64,000 bases of DNA from Pseudomonadales bacterium (lineage in GTDB: Bacteria; Pseudomonadota; Gammaproteobacteria; Pseudomonadales; Azotimanducaceae): contig JAHCAL010000004.1 in the NCBI GenBank assembly GCA_019634925.1, positions 310,001 to 374,000 of the forward strand. The letters are read 5' to 3'. The notes beneath the pieces were generated by a model, which worked only from the letters and a program-made list of their open reading frames with translations, was not told the origin of the DNA and did not search any database. Every line of letters begins with the position of its first letter. Position 1 is the stretch's first letter. Made by a program: the position numbers and the translations under genes. Below, piece after piece: positions 1 through 9,424 of the stretch.

Positions 1-1050
1 GCCTGGCCCCAGCATCTGCTGCAGACGCTCGCGAAACTGCCCGTCCACCTCCGGCCGCGTGTACCGCGCGGTGAGTCCGCTGGCGTCGAGCCGGAGCAGC
101 TCGATGGCCGGGGCAATCGCGCCGCGGGCGTCCGAGCCGAATACGACGCGGTACAGACTGCGCAGCAACGACCGGCACAGCCATTCCGGGATCCGCGTAC
201 TCCCGAGCGAAAGCGCGCACGCGTCCGTGCGCAGCCGGCCATGCGTGACTTCGAACGCGAGCTCGCCCGCCAGGGTCAGGTGCCGGTAGCGCGCCGGCAT
301 CCCCGGCAGGCGGATCGAGGCGAGCACCCGCTGGCCGGCCGCGTGCGCCGACACCGCGCCGCGCGCCTCGGGATCGAGCAGTTGTACGCTCCAGGCCAGC
401 AGAGTCGCCAGCTGCTCTGGTTGCAGCAACAGTTCCCCCGATCCGCCGCCCCGCAGGCGCATCGGATTGTGGCGGCGCAGCTCGGCGACCAGGGCGCGGC
501 GCTCGTCCGACGTGACGACCGTGGCCGGTACCGCGGGTGGTTCGGCAACCAGCAGGTTGGCGACCAGCACAGCCGCGCCGGCCGCACCCGCGGTCAACAG
601 CACCACCAGGCGCACGAGTGCGCGCCGGGTCGCGGCACCGCGCGCCGGCGCGAGCGCGCCCGCGAGCACGATCCCGGTTACACAGCCGAGAGTCGGCAGC
701 ACGAGCTCCAGGATACCCGGCCAGCGCCATCCGCCGGCCGGCTCGAGACCGATCACCAGCAGCAGGCAGACTCCGGCAATGCCGAGCGCCACCACCGAAG
801 CGCGCAGCTCGTCGCGCAGCCCCGCCGCACGACGATTGGCCAGCACACAGCAGGCGCCGAGCGGCGCAAAGAGCAGCGCGTAGCCAGCCGCGTGCCCGAG
901 CGCGGTGACGAGCAGGCCCGCGGAGAGCCCGACGAAGCGCGCTTCCGCGAACATCTGCCAGAGCCGCAGGTCCTCGGCCTGCCAGACGCGCAGGAACCCG
1001 AGCAGACCGGCCCAGGCGAGTCCGGTCAACAGCCAGCCGCGCCGGGTCAC
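1..1050 (-). CDS. Multi-spanning membrane protein of unknown function (3' end outside window)
   Basis: The frame is open from a GTG at 1050 to the left window edge (350 codons seen), so the C-terminus is missing. The first roughly 190 residues contain about five hydrophobic stretches rich in Leu, Ala and Gly, each long enough for a transmembrane helix. A predicted soluble part of at least 150 residues follows. The GTG start overlaps the TGA stop of the upstream MFS gene (GTGA), which points to translational coupling. I do not recognise the family; a membrane-anchored protein with an extracytoplasmic domain is the most I can say. Confidence 0.6.
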   Translation of the reverse strand, partial: MTRRGWLLTGLAWAGLLGFLRVWQAEDLRLWQMFAEARFVGLSAGLLVTALGHAAGYALLFAPLGACCVLANRRAAGLRDELRASVVALGIAGVCLLLVIGLEPAGGWRWPGILELVLPTLGCVTGIVLAGALAPARGAATRRALVRLVVLLTAGAAGAAVLVANLLVAEPPAVPATVVTSDERRALVAELRRHNPMRLRGGGSGELLLQPEQLATLLAWSVQLLDPEARGAVSAHAAGQRVLASIRLPGMPARYRHLTLAGELAFEVTHGRLRTDACALSLGSTRIPEWLCRSLLRSLYRVVFGSDARGAIAPAIELLRLDASGLTARYTRPEVDGQFRERLQQMLGPG

Positions 1051-2174
1051 CCTGCGTTGCGCACGGGACGCGCGCGCTCCAGCAGGACATAACCGACGAT
1101 CGATGTACCGCAGATCACCATCATCGTCATGGTAGCGACCTCGAAGCCCGCCGCACCGATCAGGACGCCGACGATCGGCGGGCCGAGGATGCCGCCGAGC
1201 ATGGCCGTTCCTGGCACCAGGGCACCGAGCCGCCGCGTGGTATCGCGGGCGGCCACCAGCGCCACGATGAACGGAATGAAGAAATTCCAGGCTGCGTTGA
1301 AGACGAACACCGCGCCGGCAAACGCCACCCGGCCGTCCGCCAGCGCGAGTGCCGGGATGGACAGCACGAACAGCACGCCGCAAACCGTCTGCGGCCAGAT
1401 CGACCGAACCCGCCCGGCGACGAACACCGCACCGAGCGAGCCCACCATGCCGACGAACAAACCGGCTGCGATCATGTTGGCTGCGGCACCCCGATCGAGG
1501 CCGGCGTGCTGGCCGAGCCGTTCGAGGAACGGCCAGATGCCCGCGCCCGCGGTGTAGAACACGACCATCGCCACCAGCACCAGCCAGGCCGTGCGCGGCG
1601 CCGCGCGCAGGGACTGCGCTGCGATCGCCGTCGGCCCGGCGCCGAATATACCGGACGGCAATCCCCTGACCAGCGGCAGTGCGGCGACGAATGGCAGCGC
1701 CAGTAGCATCATGAAGCCGTCCAGGTCGAGCCGGCCCACTGGTACCACACTCAGGAACGTTCCGGCGATGATGACATCCGCGGTGATCTTGAGCCCGTAG
1801 GCCCGGGCCGGATTGTCGAGCTGGGCGATGACGTTGACGCACACGCTCGCGACGCCGACCGCGACGATCCCGAGCAGCACCTGGACGCCGAACAGCACCG
1901 CGAGATTCGGCGCCAGCGACAGCCCGTACAGGCCGATCGCCATCAGTACGATAAAGCTCGCCACCGCCACCCGGAGCCTGACCCTGCGGATCCAGTAAGG
2001 CGCAGCGAGCGAAGTGCAGAGCCCCGCCAGCGTGTTCGCCGCGACCAGATAGCCCATTTGCGCGGGCTCGAGCGCAAAGCGCCCGGACAGCAGGCCGAGC
2101 GTGACCGGCAGCACGTTGGCCGGCAGCGCGGCAATGCTGGCGATCAGGATGGCAAAGATGGCGACGGACGGCAC
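1047..2174 (-). CDS. Major facilitator superfamily permease
   Basis: A 375-residue, strongly hydrophobic protein with about 11-12 predicted membrane helices and the usual MFS layout of two six-helix halves. A short basic loop (near residues 60-70, IRRVRLR) lies where MFS proteins carry the helix 2-3 loop motif. Substrate cannot be read from sequence. The start is GTG at 2174. It is divergent from the acyltransferase gene at 2379, with a 204-bp shared upstream region, and is coupled by a GTGA overlap to the downstream membrane protein. Export of small molecules or drugs is possible but not shown. Confidence 0.8.
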   Translation of the reverse strand: MPSVAIFAILIASIAALPANVLPVTLGLLSGRFALEPAQMGYLVAANTLAGLCTSLAAPYWIRRVRLRVAVASFIVLMAIGLYGLSLAPNLAVLFGVQVLLGIVAVGVASVCVNVIAQLDNPARAYGLKITADVIIAGTFLSVVPVGRLDLDGFMMLLALPFVAALPLVRGLPSGIFGAGPTAIAAQSLRAAPRTAWLVLVAMVVFYTAGAGIWPFLERLGQHAGLDRGAAANMIAAGLFVGMVGSLGAVFVAGRVRSIWPQTVCGVLFVLSIPALALADGRVAFAGAVFVFNAAWNFFIPFIVALVAARDTTRRLGALVPGTAMLGGILGPPIVGVLIGAAGFEVATMTMMVICGTSIVGYVLLERARPVRNAG

Positions 2175-2378
2175 GATCGGATGACCCGCTCTGCGTCACG
2201 GACCCATCCGCGACGCGGCGACATCGTACGCGCTCGCCCGCGCATTCGTCAGCGGGGCGCGGGAAAGAAATGTCACCTGCCGTTCCGGTCCACGGACCCT
2301 GCCGGTAACCGGCGCGCGACCGGCGATTGACCATCGGGGGCCCGCACCCGCATAGTCGATCGCGCAACGGAGATCTGC

Positions 2379-3833
2379 ATGCGACTCAGCGAGACGGACG
2401 CGTCCTTCATCTATGCCGAATCGGTCAGCGGACCGATGCACATCTCGTCGATCTACATCCTCGACGGTGAACTGCCCTTCGAACGGGTGCTCGAGCGCTT
2501 CCGGGCACGGTTGCACCTGGTCCCGGCCTATCGCCGCAAGCTCGCGCCGGTACCGCTCAGCATCGCGCACCCGGAGTGGGTCGACGATGCCGAGTTCGAC
2601 CTCGGCCGGCACGTGCTGCTGCATGAGCTGCCGCCGAACAGCACACTGGACGACGGGATCGCCGCCGGCGTCACGCTGAACGAACCGATGCTCGACCGCG
2701 CCCACCCGCTCTGGAAGTTCGTGGTCATCCGTGGCGTGCCAGGCAAGACGCTGATCCTGCAGGCGACCCACCACGCAATGATCGACGGCGCATCCGGCAT
2801 CGAACTCACTACCATCCTCTACGATCTCGACCCGAACGCGGGCGAGCCCACCGCGCAACCCTGGTCCCCGACCGAACCGCCGGGGCCGCTCGAACGATTG
2901 AACAAGGCCGTTCAGGACAACCTCGCCGAATGGCGCGAGACCGACCCGCTGCGGCTGTTCCGCAACGGGGCCGATCAGCTGCAGCTGGTCCGCAAGGCGA
3001 CCGAGATCTTCGGTCGTTTCGTCGCGCGGCCCGCGATCACCGCGCCGTTCAACGCCGGCCTCGTCGGACCGCACCGCCGCGTCGCGTGGATGAAAAAGTC
3101 GTTCGCCGACATCCGCGAGATCCGCCGCACGCTCGGCGGCACCATCAACGACGTGGTGCTGGCCGTCGTGACCGAAGCCGTCGCACGTTACCTCGACGGG
3201 CTCGGCGAGCGCACCGCTCAGCAGCAGCTGCGCATCATGTGCCCGGTCAACGTACGCACCGAGGACCAGAAAGGCGCGCTCGGCAACCAGGTATCCGGCA
3301 TCTTCCCGATGCTGCCGGCCTGGCCGATGGCGGCTACCGAGCGCATGAGCGCCGTGATCGCCGAGATGGAACGCATCAAACAGGACCAGGAAGCGCAGGC
3401 ACTCACGCTGTTCCGCGAATCGTTGCCGTCGGTGCCGCCCATCGCGCTGCTGCCGACACAGCTGGTCGGCACCCCGTTCGACCCGACCGCGCTCGCCGCG
3501 CGCTTTCCGATGCCGATCGTGCCGAGCCCGGGCGGGCTCCGGCCGCCGAACGTCGGCATCAACTTCGTGTGCACCAACGTGCCGGGCGTGCAGGTACCGC
3601 AATACATGTGCGGACACGAGGTGACCGATACCATCGGACTGCTCGTGCTGACCGGCAACGTGGGGTTCAGCATCACGATCCTGAGCTACAACAAGCAGCT
3701 GTTCTTCAGCTTCATCTGCGAGCCGCGGCTGCTGCCGGATATCGAAGTCATCGCCACGGCGGCGGACACGGTATTCGGTGAACTGATGCACGCGGCCGCG
3801 GCCCGCGACGCAGCGACCCAAGCACACACCTGA
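2379..3833 (+). CDS. Wax ester synthase / acyl-CoA:diacylglycerol acyltransferase (WS/DGAT)
   Basis: A 484-residue protein of the bacterial WS/DGAT family, which esterifies acyl-CoA with fatty alcohols or diacylglycerol to make storage neutral lipids. The catalytic HHxxxDG motif is seen as HHAMIDG at residues 131-137. The N-terminus ([12 protein letters not shown]) resembles the family's opening segment, where M..D..F..E..T..MH is typical. The length fits the family (about 450-500). It is followed after 11 bp by a GNAT gene and then a coupled CsaA gene, suggesting one transcript. Presence implies capacity for wax ester or triacylglycerol storage. Confidence 0.9.
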   Translation: MRLSETDASFIYAESVSGPMHISSIYILDGELPFERVLERFRARLHLVPAYRRKLAPVPLSIAHPEWVDDAEFDLGRHVLLHELPPNSTLDDGIAAGVTLNEPMLDRAHPLWKFVVIRGVPGKTLILQATHHAMIDGASGIELTTILYDLDPNAGEPTAQPWSPTEPPGPLERLNKAVQDNLAEWRETDPLRLFRNGADQLQLVRKATEIFGRFVARPAITAPFNAGLVGPHRRVAWMKKSFADIREIRRTLGGTINDVVLAVVTEAVARYLDGLGERTAQQQLRIMCPVNVRTEDQKGALGNQVSGIFPMLPAWPMAATERMSAVIAEMERIKQDQEAQALTLFRESLPSVPPIALLPTQLVGTPFDPTALAARFPMPIVPSPGGLRPPNVGINFVCTNVPGVQVPQYMCGHEVTDTIGLLVLTGNVGFSITILSYNKQLFFSFICEPRLLPDIEVIATAADTVFGELMHAAAARDAATQAHT

Positions 3834-3844
3834 ACGGAGCGGCG

Positions 3845-4456
3845 ATGACCGACATCAATCCCGGATACCTGCCGGAACACGTGCTGGCCCGATACCCGAA
3901 GACCATCAGCCTGCCCGACGGCGCGTCCATCGAGCTGCGCCTGATGACCCCTGCCGATCGCGACGCCATCCTCGTGTTCGCCCGCGCGCTGCCGGTCGAG
4001 GACCTGCTGTTCCTGCGCGTCGACCTGACGGAACCGGCCGTGGTGGACGAATGGATGCGCGCCATCCAGACCGGCCACTCGGTGAGCCTGGTCGCCTACG
4101 ACACGAGCGGGCTCATCGGCTATGCGACCGTGCACCGCAACCCGGCGCCGTGGACCCGCCGGGTCGGCGAGATCCGCGTGAACGTGAGCCGCGCCTACCG
4201 GGCACGCGGCCTCGGCCGGCATCTGACCGGCGAGATCTTCGACGTGGCCCGGGGCTTGGGCTTGAAAAAAATGCAGGCCAACATGACGGCCGACCAGCAC
4301 GGTGCCCAGGCGGCCTTCCGGCGCCTCGGCTTCGTGCCGGAAGCACTGCTCGCCGACTACGTCGAGGACCGCAACGGCCGGCCGCGCGACCTCGTCATCA
4401 TGTGTTACGACATCGCCGGGCACACCGACCAGGTCGAGGAGCCGGTGCGGCTGTGA
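3845..4456 (+). CDS. GNAT family N-acetyltransferase
   Basis: A 203-residue protein with one GNAT domain over roughly residues 25-180. The acetyl-CoA pyrophosphate-binding loop is recognisable as [12 protein letters not shown] (the R/Q-x-x-G-x-G/A signature). The downstream AAFRRLGF matches the usual GNAT motif B. The acceptor is unknown. It lies between the WS/DGAT gene and csaA, 11 bp after the former and overlapping the latter by 4 bp (GTGA), so the three are probably co-expressed. Confidence 0.85.
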   Translation: MTDINPGYLPEHVLARYPKTISLPDGASIELRLMTPADRDAILVFARALPVEDLLFLRVDLTEPAVVDEWMRAIQTGHSVSLVAYDTSGLIGYATVHRNPAPWTRRVGEIRVNVSRAYRARGLGRHLTGEIFDVARGLGLKKMQANMTADQHGAQAAFRRLGFVPEALLADYVEDRNGRPRDLVIMCYDIAGHTDQVEEPVRL

Positions 4457-4803
4457 CCGGGCGCCCCGGCCCGATCGGCTGGGACGACTTCGCGCGCGTC
4501 GAGCTGCGCGTCGGTACGGTCGTCGAAGCGGCGTCCTTTCCAGAAGCCCGCAAGCCGGCGCTCCGGCTGCGCGTCGATTTCGGGCCGGAGGTCGGCATCC
4601 TGAAGTCCAGCGCACAGATCACCGACCTCTACGACCCGGCAGAGTTGGTCGGACGCCAGGTGGTGGCGGTGGTCAACTTTCCGCCGAAGCAGATCGGCCC
4701 GATGCGTTCGGAATGCCTGGTCACGGGATTTCATCGTGCCGACGGGGCGGTGGTGCTCGCGGTACCCGACCAGCGGGTGCCGGACGGCGCGCGGTTGGCC
4801 TGA
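4453..4803 (+). CDS. csaA: tRNA-binding domain protein CsaA
   Basis: A 116-residue protein made almost entirely of one EMAP-II-like tRNA-binding domain (OB fold). Typical CsaA features are RVGTVVEA near the N-terminus, then [22 protein letters not shown] and SECLVTG. CsaA is described as a small dimeric tRNA-binding protein with export-related chaperone activity. The start is GTG at 4453, overlapping the TGA of the GNAT gene (GTGA), with no better start in frame. A longer frame running back to 4051 merely overlaps the GNAT gene and is not used. Confidence 0.88.
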   Translation: MTGRPGPIGWDDFARVELRVGTVVEAASFPEARKPALRLRVDFGPEVGILKSSAQITDLYDPAELVGRQVVAVVNFPPKQIGPMRSECLVTGFHRADGAVVLAVPDQRVPDGARLA

Positions 4804-4833
4804 CGATACGACCGCGAACGCCGCCCGCCACGT

Positions 4834-5397
4834 TCAGTCGGTCACGGGTGTGGCCGCCAGATCCTTGATCGAGCGGCGCGCATTGCGCTCGATCGTCTCC
4901 GGATCCCACAACGCCGCGAACTGGAACGACCGCGGGCAATGGAAATACGCCTGGTCGACGTGCAGCAGGATGCCCTGTACCAGGCCGGCCGACGGGTCGG
5001 GATGCCGCACCGCGTCCAGTACACCGCGCCGCTCGAGATCGTCGAGTTCGAGCACCTCGACGTGGCCGTTGACCCGCGCGGTGATGTCGAGACCAGGGAT
5101 CATGAAGACCAGTCCGGCCTTCGGATTGGTCTCGAAGTTCTCGTAGCCCTGGAACAGCCGGTTGCCGCCATAGTCGGGAATCAGCAGCGTGCGTTCGTCG
5201 ATGATCTGCACGAATCCTGGCTGGCCGCCCTTCGGCGATGCATCGCAGTCGCCGGCCGCATTGCTGGTCGCGATGACGAAGAACGGCGCGTGCCGGATGA
5301 ACGCTGCCACGTAGGGTTCGAGATGATCCTTCACCTTGGTGGCGGCCAGCGGGTGCACGCCGCCCAGCGCTGCGCGCATGCTTTCGATCCGGCCCAT
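4834..5397 (-). CDS. Pyridoxamine 5'-phosphate oxidase-family FMN-binding protein
   Basis: A 187-residue split-barrel flavoprotein of the PNPOx-like superfamily. It contains the family-typical stretch FFVIATSNAAGDCDASPKGG and LLIPDYGGNRLFQGYEN, where the flavin phosphate is bound in relatives, then GLVFMIPGLDITARVNG. It resembles the uncharacterised MSMEG_1061 type rather than PdxH. The reaction is unknown, probably an F420- or FMN-linked reduction or flavin binding. The start ATG at 5397 is preceded by GGGGAGG. It is monocistronic between csaA (convergent) and paiB-like. Confidence 0.82.
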   Translation of the reverse strand: MGRIESMRAALGGVHPLAATKVKDHLEPYVAAFIRHAPFFVIATSNAAGDCDASPKGGQPGFVQIIDERTLLIPDYGGNRLFQGYENFETNPKAGLVFMIPGLDITARVNGHVEVLELDDLERRGVLDAVRHPDPSAGLVQGILLHVDQAYFHCPRSFQFAALWDPETIERNARRSIKDLAATPVTD

Positions 5398-5511
5398 TGG
5401 CTGCCTCCCCGTTCGCGCTGCAGACCAGCCCCGTTGGCCGGCTGGCGCAAATGAAAATGATTGCTGATTGAATACTGCGCCGACCCGCCGGCGAATGCAA
5501 TCGCGCCGCGG

Positions 5512-6150
5512 TCAGCGCAGCGGGTACAGCTGCTCGAGCGCCGCGTGCAATGAGGGTGCTTCCTGCGCGAGCGCCTCCGCCAGACTGGCGCGGTCCTCCG
5601 GCCTACGGTTCTGGCCGAGCTTGAACTTGCCTTCCAGGGCGGTGATTTCGACGTCGACGCCCGCGATGTGCCCACAGAGTTGCTCTATATGGTCCGCTGG
5701 CGCGTCATCGACCCGCCAGGGCGCAACGCGTCGGGCTTCCATGTGATCGGTCAACAAACGCACACGCGCATCGAGGCGCTCCGGGTCATCGAACGTGCGC
5801 GCCACGCCGCGGGCATGCACCACCACGTAGTTCCAGGTTGGGACCACGCGGCCGGTGGCGCGTTTGCTCGCGTACCACGCCGGCGGCACGTAGTGGTGTG
5901 GGCCCTGGAACAGCACCAGCACGTCCGCTCCATCGAGCGACTCGTGATGCGGATTGGCCCGGGCGAGATGCGCGTACAGCGTACCGAGCGGGCCGGCGGC
6001 GCGGTCGAGCAGGAACGGCGCGTGGCTGATCGCCAGGCCCTCCGCGCCCGTCGAGATCAGCGTGCCGAACACGATCTCGTTGACCGCACGCGCCAGCAGG
6101 CCAGGGTCGTCGACGCGGAAGTGCGCTGGATTGTAGAAGCTGACATCCAT
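5512..6150 (-). CDS. FMN-binding PaiB-family protein
   Basis: A 212-residue protein of the PaiB family (named negative transcriptional regulator in Bacillus subtilis; structurally an FMN-binding split barrel). The family tail KFKLGQNR is present about 40 residues from the C-terminus, and PTWNYVVVHARG is a typical core segment. The ATG at 6150 is chosen because AGGAGG lies 8 bp upstream; a GTG two codons earlier sits too close to that site. The regulatory role is known only for the Bacillus protein; here flavin-dependent chemistry is equally possible. Confidence 0.85.
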   Translation of the reverse strand: MDVSFYNPAHFRVDDPGLLARAVNEIVFGTLISTGAEGLAISHAPFLLDRAAGPLGTLYAHLARANPHHESLDGADVLVLFQGPHHYVPPAWYASKRATGRVVPTWNYVVVHARGVARTFDDPERLDARVRLLTDHMEARRVAPWRVDDAPADHIEQLCGHIAGVDVEITALEGKFKLGQNRRPEDRASLAEALAQEAPSLHAALEQLYPLR

Positions 6151-6177
6151 ACTCACGACCTCCTGGCCGGCGCGCGG

Positions 6178-7542
6178 TCAGAGGGACGCGATCACGTCGA
6201 GCGCGCCGGCGAGGCTCTTGACGCCATGTACGGTCATGCCGGGGATCACGTCCTTCGGCCGGTTCGCCCAGGGCACGATCGCGAGCCGGAAGCCGTGCTT
6301 GCGAGCTTCGGCCAGGCGCTGCTGTCCGCTCGCTACGGGGCGCACTTCGCCGGTCAGGCCGAGCTCGCCGAACACGATCAGGTCCTTCGGCAGGATCCGG
6401 TTGCGGAACGACGACAGCACCGCGAGCAGGGCGGCGAGGTCCGCGCCGGTCTCGCCGATGCGGACCCCGCCGACCACGTTGGCGAACACGTCCTGGTCGG
6501 CGAGCGTGATGCCGCAGTGACGGTGCAGCACGGCGAGATGCATGGCGAGCCGCTGCTGGTCGAGCCCCACCGCGACGCGCCGCGCATAACCCGACTGCAC
6601 GCCGTCGACCAGCGCCTGCAGCTCGACGAGCAGCGGCCGGGTGCCTTCCCAGGTCACGGTCACCACGCTGCCGGGTGAGTCGAGTTCGCCGCGCTGCAGG
6701 AAGATCGCGGAGGGATTCGCCACCTCGCGCATGCCGTGCTCGGTCATGGCGAAGATGCCGAGCTCGTTGACTTCGCCGAAGCGGTTCTTGATGCCGCGCA
6801 GCGTGCGGTAGCGGCTGCCGGCTGGGCTGTCGAGCATCATGAAACAGTCGATCATGTGTTCGAGCACCTTCGGACCGGCCAGGCTGCCTTCCTTGGTGAC
6901 GTGGCCGACCATGATGACCACCGTGCCGGTCTGCTTGGCGAGGCGCGTGAAGAACGCGGCCGTCTCACGCACCTGCGTGACGCTGCCCGGCGTGCTCTCG
7001 ACGGACGCGAGTTGCATCACCTGGATCGAATCGAGCACCAGGACGCCGGGCTTTTCGCGCTCGACCAGGGCGGCGATCTCCTCGCCACGCGTCTCCGAGG
7101 CGACCGCGAGCTCGCCGGTCGGCAGCCCGAGCCGACGCGCACGCAGCGCCAGCTGATGCAGCGACTCCTCGCCGGTGACGTACAGCACGGGCACGTCCAG
7201 CGCGAGCCGCGTGCAGACCTGCAGCAGGAGCGTGCTCTTGCCCGCGCCCGGGTCGCCGCCGATCAGCACGACCGAGCCCGGCACCAGCCCGCCGCCGAGC
7301 ACCCGGTCGAGTTCCGCGAACCCGCTCGGCAGGCGGGTCGTATCTTCCGCCTCGACTTCGGAGAGCCGTTTCACCTGGCTCTGCGTGCCGGCGTAGCCGA
7401 GCCCGGGTTCCTTGATCGGCCCGACGCTCACACGCGACAGGGTGTTCCACGCTTCGCAGGCCGTGCACTGCCCCTGCCACTGCATGTGTTCGGCACCACA
7501 CTCGGTGCAGACGTACGCGGTTCTGGCCCGGTTCTTCGCCAT
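6178..7542 (-). CDS. radA: DNA repair protein RadA (branch-migration ATPase)
   Basis: A 454-residue RadA/Sms. The N-terminal zinc finger has CxxC pairs at residues 12/15 and 26/29, the Walker A is GGDPGAGKST at 95-104, the RadA-specific KNRFG motif is present, and a Lon-protease-like C-terminal domain follows. RadA promotes branch migration of recombination intermediates. Its start lies 2 bp after the dnaB stop, so dnaB and radA form a tight operon. In E. coli radA is elsewhere; the pairing with dnaB is common in other Gammaproteobacteria. Confidence 0.97.
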   Translation of the reverse strand: MAKNRARTAYVCTECGAEHMQWQGQCTACEAWNTLSRVSVGPIKEPGLGYAGTQSQVKRLSEVEAEDTTRLPSGFAELDRVLGGGLVPGSVVLIGGDPGAGKSTLLLQVCTRLALDVPVLYVTGEESLHQLALRARRLGLPTGELAVASETRGEEIAALVEREKPGVLVLDSIQVMQLASVESTPGSVTQVRETAAFFTRLAKQTGTVVIMVGHVTKEGSLAGPKVLEHMIDCFMMLDSPAGSRYRTLRGIKNRFGEVNELGIFAMTEHGMREVANPSAIFLQRGELDSPGSVVTVTWEGTRPLLVELQALVDGVQSGYARRVAVGLDQQRLAMHLAVLHRHCGITLADQDVFANVVGGVRIGETGADLAALLAVLSSFRNRILPKDLIVFGELGLTGEVRPVASGQQRLAEARKHGFRLAIVPWANRPKDVIPGMTVHGVKSLAGALDVIASL

Positions 7543-7544
7543 GT

Positions 7545-9017
7545 CTATTCGTAACTGGCGTACTGGCTGTAGCGCTCGGGCGCCAGGTTCTCGAACTTGG
7601 TGAGATTGCCGATGAACGCCAGGCGCACCACACCGATCGGGCCGTTGCGCTGCTTGCCGATGATGATCTCGGCGAGTCCTTTCTCGGCGGTTTCCGGGTG
7701 GTACACCTCGTCGCGGTAGACGAAGAGGATCACGTCGGCATCCTGCTCGATCGCACCGGACTCGCGCAGGTCGGCCATCACCGGTCGCTTGTCCGTGCGC
7801 TGTTCGAGGCTGCGGTTCAGCTGCGACAGCGCGACCAGCGGGCAGCGCATTTCTTTTGCGATGGCCTTGAGCGACCGCGAGATCTCGGAGATCTCGTTGG
7901 TGCGGTTCTCCGCATTGCCGGAACCCCGCATGAGTTGCAGGTAGTCCACCACGATCAGGCCGAGGCCGCCGCTCTCGCGCGCGACGCGGCGCGCCCGGGT
8001 GCGCAGCTCGTTCACGGAGATCGCCGGGGTGTCGTCGATGTAGAGCTGTTTGTCCTTCAGCTGCGACACCGCCGAGCTGAAGCGCGGCCAGTCGTCCTCG
8101 TGCATCTCGCCGGTTCGCAGGCGCGTCTGGTCGATCCGGCCTAGCGACGAAAGCACCCGCATCACCAGCTGCTCCGCCGGCATCTCGAGGCTGAACACCA
8201 GCACCGCGCCTTCGCCCTCCATGACCGCGTGCTCCACCATGTTCATGGCGAACGCGGTCTTGCCCATCGACGGGCGGCCGGCAACGATGATCAGGTCGGA
8301 CGGCTGCAGGCCCGCGGTCTTGCGGTCGAGGTCGTCGAATCCGGTCGCGAGCCCCGTGACCGGGCTGCGATTGAGGTGCAGTCGTTCGATGCGCTCCACC
8401 GCCGCCTGCAGGAGCGGCACGAGCTTCTGCGGACCGCCTTCCTTGAGGCGCCCCTCGGCGATGCGGAACACCTCCTGTTCCGCCATGTCGAGGATGTCCT
8501 GGCTGCTGCGGCCGTCCGGCGCGTAGCCCGCCTCGGCGATCCGGTTGGCCGCACCGATCAGCTGACGCAGTGTCGAGTATTCGCGCACGATCCGGCCGTA
8601 CGCACGCACGTTGCTGGCACCCGGCGTGTTCTCGGCCAGTTCGGCGACGTAGGCGAGCCCGCCGGCCTTGTCGAGCTGGCCTTTGCCGGACAGGCGTTCG
8701 GAAACCGTGAGCGCGTCGATCGGCTGGTCCTCGCCGGCCAGCGCCGTCATCGCCTCGAAGATCAGCTGGTGCGAAGTCCGGTAGAAGTCCGCGGCCGACA
8801 CGAGCTCGGCGACGTCGAACCAGGCGTCGTTGTCGAGCATCAGGCCACCGAGCACCGACTGCTCCGCTTCCACCGAGTGTGGCGGGAGCTTCAGGCCCGT
8901 GGCGCGCGATGCCGGGCGCGCCGCACCCTCGAGGTCGAACCGCACCGCGACGTCCGGCGGGCCCGGGAATTCCTCGGCAGGAATGTCGGCAAACGGATCG
9001 TAGGTCGGTTCCGACAT
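7545..9017 (-). CDS. dnaB: Replicative DNA helicase DnaB
   Basis: A 490-residue hexameric replication-fork helicase. It has the DnaB N-terminal domain (from about residue 43, LKLPPHSVEAEQSVLGG) and a RecA-like C-terminal domain with Walker A GRPSMGKT at 247-254 and Walker B LIVVDYLQLM. About 40 residues at the N-terminus are acidic and Pro-rich and precede the usual family start. Those residues could be an extension or a mis-chosen start, but no better ATG lies near the conserved domain. It is followed 2 bp later by radA. Confidence 0.97.
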   Translation of the reverse strand: MSEPTYDPFADIPAEEFPGPPDVAVRFDLEGAARPASRATGLKLPPHSVEAEQSVLGGLMLDNDAWFDVAELVSAADFYRTSHQLIFEAMTALAGEDQPIDALTVSERLSGKGQLDKAGGLAYVAELAENTPGASNVRAYGRIVREYSTLRQLIGAANRIAEAGYAPDGRSSQDILDMAEQEVFRIAEGRLKEGGPQKLVPLLQAAVERIERLHLNRSPVTGLATGFDDLDRKTAGLQPSDLIIVAGRPSMGKTAFAMNMVEHAVMEGEGAVLVFSLEMPAEQLVMRVLSSLGRIDQTRLRTGEMHEDDWPRFSSAVSQLKDKQLYIDDTPAISVNELRTRARRVARESGGLGLIVVDYLQLMRGSGNAENRTNEISEISRSLKAIAKEMRCPLVALSQLNRSLEQRTDKRPVMADLRESGAIEQDADVILFVYRDEVYHPETAEKGLAEIIIGKQRNGPIGVVRLAFIGNLTKFENLAPERYSQYASYE

Positions 9018-9082
9018 GGGTTCGGTCGCGTCCAGGTACGGGCGGAGGGACTGGCTAGGGTGCCTGATTCGACGCGCGGCGA

Positions 9083-9424
9083 CTACCCCGAGTGGCTCAC
9101 GCGCGGCAGGGTCGCGAGCTCGAGAGACGCAATCAGCCGCAGTGCCTCCTCGCGCGATTCACCGCAGATGTCCGGCGCCGGACGCAGGCGCGCGCAGCAG
9201 TCCGGCCGCGCCGGGCTGCCGTAGATCGCACAGCGGTAGTCGGCCTGCAGATGGATGCACCGCACGCCCGCCGGCTTGCCATCCGGCATGCCGGGCAGTG
9301 GCGTGGAGATGGACGCGGCGACGCAGCATGCGCCGCAGTCCGGCCGGCAGACCGGGCTGTCCGGCACCACCCGCTCCCGGCCCGGAAGGTGTAGGACCCC
9401 CGCGCCCGAAGGGCCGTCAAGCAT
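9083..9424 (-). CDS. YkgJ family cysteine cluster protein
   Basis: A 113-residue, cysteine-rich protein of the YkgJ/UPF0153 type, which is thought to bind a metal ion or iron-sulfur cluster. Cysteines fall in a CRPDCGACC cluster near residue 30 and then singly in RCIHLQADYRCAIYG and DCCARLRPAPDIC, as in the family. The ATG at 9424 overlaps the last codon and stop of the upstream GST-like gene, so the two are coupled. The function in bacteria is not established. Confidence 0.8.
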   Translation of the reverse strand: MLDGPSGAGVLHLPGRERVVPDSPVCRPDCGACCVAASISTPLPGMPDGKPAGVRCIHLQADYRCAIYGSPARPDCCARLRPAPDICGESREEALRLIASLELATLPRVSHSG